A stretch of DNA of 64,000 nucleotides from contig CAVUYM010000013.1 in assembly GCA_963745675.1 (NCBI GenBank), positions 124,001 to 188,000 on the forward strand, read 5' to 3'. Within the stretch, counting starts at the first letter, position 1; every line of letters starts with the position of its first letter. The notes below the pieces were generated by a model that saw only the letters and a list, made by a program, of their open reading frames with translations, had not been told where the DNA came from and made no database searches. Positions 63,009 through 64,000 of this stretch are shown one piece after another. Origin of the DNA: JAUIIK01 sp963745675. GTDB lineage: Bacteria; Chloroflexota; Chloroflexia; Thermomicrobiales; CFX8. The translations under genes and the position numbers were made by a program.

Positions 63009-63800
63009 ATGGTGAAGGTACGAGATCGATTCTGGCTCTGGGGCCACGCTGCCGGGGCATCGAATCGCGAGTGGAAACTGCCGAAGCCGTCGCGGATCAC
63101 CCCGCTCGAAGCCGCTGCCTACCTTGATATACCGAACCTGCTGATGGTGCTCTACGAGGGTCAACCGGAGATGCCCTTCGACCAGTACTACGTGCCGTTG
63201 CGGGCGCTCGATCGCGTTGCCTGGTCGACGGTCGGGGCGCGAGGCGAGCAGATCGAAGGCATGACCGAGCACATCCTCGACCTGGCCCGTCGCGAGCCGA
63301 ACCTGACTGGCCTGCTGATGGACGACTTCATCAACTGGGACACGGGCGAGCCGGAGGTGCCAGTCGAAGAACTGGAGCGCCTCAGCCGCCTGCGCCAGCT
63401 ACCCGATAAGACGCTCGATCTGATGATGATCCTCTACGCCCACCAGCTCGATGCGCCGATCAGCGAGCACCTGCGCTATTGCAACCAGGTCAGCTTCTGG
63501 ATCTGGGAGTCGAAGAACCTCGGCGACCTCGAACGCGACTTTGCCCGCTTCGAGCAACTCGTCCCCGACCACGAGCGCTTCCTCGGCGTCTACATGTGGG
63601 ATTTCGGCGCGAAGGGCGCCCCGATGTCCGACCTATCCCTCGTCCAGCGCCAGTGCCAGCTCGGCCTCGAATGGCTCCACTCCGGCCGCATCGAGGGCAT
63701 GATCTTCCTCCCCTCCACCGTCTGCGACCTGGAGCTAGAGGTCGTCGAATGGGTGCGCGGGTGGATTCGTGAGGTTGGGGACCAGGAGTTGAGAGGCTAG
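63009..63800 (+). CDS. Hypothetical protein, possible TIM-barrel (glycosyl-hydrolase-like) fold
   Basis: 263 residues from ATG 63009, which follows a GAGG ribosome-binding site; a longer frame from 62943 has a poor start context. The protein alternates strands and helices: RDRFWLWGHAAGASNREWKL, ITPLEAAAYLDIPNLLMVLY, LTGLLMDDFINWDTGEPEVP, LDLMMILYAHQLDAPISEHL, VSFWIWESKNLGDLERDFAR, FLGVYMWDFGAKGAPMSDLS and GRIEGMIFLPSTVCDLELEV. Asp-rich strand ends (MDDFINWD, MWDFGAKG) and the overall rhythm resemble a TIM barrel with acidic active-site residues. I do not recognise a named family. Uninterrupted frame. Confidence 0.75.
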   Translation: MVKVRDRFWLWGHAAGASNREWKLPKPSRITPLEAAAYLDIPNLLMVLYEGQPEMPFDQYYVPLRALDRVAWSTVGARGEQIEGMTEHILDLARREPNLTGLLMDDFINWDTGEPEVPVEELERLSRLRQLPDKTLDLMMILYAHQLDAPISEHLRYCNQVSFWIWESKNLGDLERDFARFEQLVPDHERFLGVYMWDFGAKGAPMSDLSLVQRQCQLGLEWLHSGRIEGMIFLPSTVCDLELEVVEWVRGWIREVGDQELRG

Positions 63801-63841
63801 CGAGCATCACCCGTTACCGGGGCAAGACAAACCAACAATCA

Positions 63842-63885
63842 CGTCATTCTGAGCGGAGGCTCGGCGCAGTCGAAGAATCCGAGCT
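63842..63885. repeat. Dispersed GTCATTC/TTCTGAGCGGAGGCTC repeat
   Basis: Starts GTCATTCTGAGCGGAGGCTC and runs through GCAGTCGAAGAATCCGAGC. It shares the CGGAGG...CGCAGTCGAAG words with the elements at 14878 and 61446 and is the last recognisable item; the final 115 bases of the window show no supported gene. Confidence 0.5.
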
Positions 63886-64000
63886 TGTTTGAACCCTGAG
63901 AGCGTGATGTTGCGATGGTCTGGTCTCTCGTCCGGCTTCGAGGTGCGGCGCATTGTGCGAGCCAACAGAAGGTCGAAGTTTCCGGGGTACTCACGAATTG

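Noticed and set aside
1..64000. Transposases, integrases, phage genes, rRNA, CRISPR arrays
   Set aside because: Scanned both strands for their characteristic proteins and motifs and found none, so mobility of the 22-31 kb region is inferred only from repeats.

Overview
The window reads like a free-living, moderately GC-rich bacterial chromosome, most probably from the Chloroflexota (Thermomicrobia/Sphaerobacter-like). That placement is inference. It rests on the mix of F420-type enzymes (LLM-class oxidoreductase, Rv0121-type PPOX protein, DDN-like domain), TspO, DrrAB, Opp/Dpp transport without outer-membrane genes, secreted choice-of-anchor Q beta-helix proteins and remnants of a CO-dehydrogenase-type cluster. 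There is no rRNA, tRNA, CRISPR array, transposase or phage gene.

Layout. 1-9.5 kb: an LLM-class oxidoreductase cut by the window edge, an FAD oxidase with a DapA-like lyase, TspO, a small monooxygenase, a badly broken LAL/LuxR regulator, a zinc alcohol dehydrogenase and a 73-residue protein. 9.5-15 kb: a UbiA prenyltransferase, a DrrA/DrrB-type ABC exporter behind a palindromic operator, a PIN-domain toxin-antitoxin-like locus and an arylamine N-acetyltransferase. 15.4-16.3 kb: a 950-base gene-free stretch with clustered DnaA boxes, a CTA-rich trio tract and an AT-rich stretch, the layout of a chromosomal origin, but with no dnaA or dnaN in the window. 16.4-22 kb: a DadA-like oxidase, a TOPRIM protein, a double-Usp protein, a BON-BON-DksA-like fusion and an ECF S component. 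22-31 kb: an accessory region with an Mrr-type restriction protein, the C-terminal stump of a DNA methylase and three large secreted beta-helix proteins, punctuated by three direct copies of the 3' end of the S-component gene. 31-48 kb: mostly housekeeping and transport genes (glyoxalase-like, methyltransferase, DnaJ, DinB, hydrolase, PPOX, TerC, MFS, amine oxidase, PadR pair, DDN-dienelactone hydrolase fusion, cox-cluster remnant, NicO-like metal transporter, KefB-like antiporter). 48.8-57.6 kb: a long minus-strand catabolic cluster (Opp/Dpp-type binding protein and two permeases, two Gfo/Idh/MocA dehydrogenases, a PuuE-like deacetylase, an SDR and an epimerase). 58-64 kb: HAD hydrolase, small membrane proteins, a membrane protein behind a Fur/Zur-like double box, two aminotransferases (one without its PLP lysine) and an unknown protein.

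A striking global property is that about 17 otherwise normal genes carry one or two single-base frameshifts, with both insertions and deletions. This looks more like residual indel error in the assembly than mass gene death, so most of these genes should be treated as probably functional. Exceptions, which look truly degenerate, are the LAL regulator at 4277-7333, beta-helix gene 3 at 28574-31065, the methylase stump and the cox-cluster chimera.

The items most worth a second look are the origin candidate, the three-cysteine-pair C-terminal repeat module shared by the beta-helix proteins, the triplicated S-component tail that brackets the accessory modules, and the internally duplicated membrane protein behind the Fur/Zur-like site.
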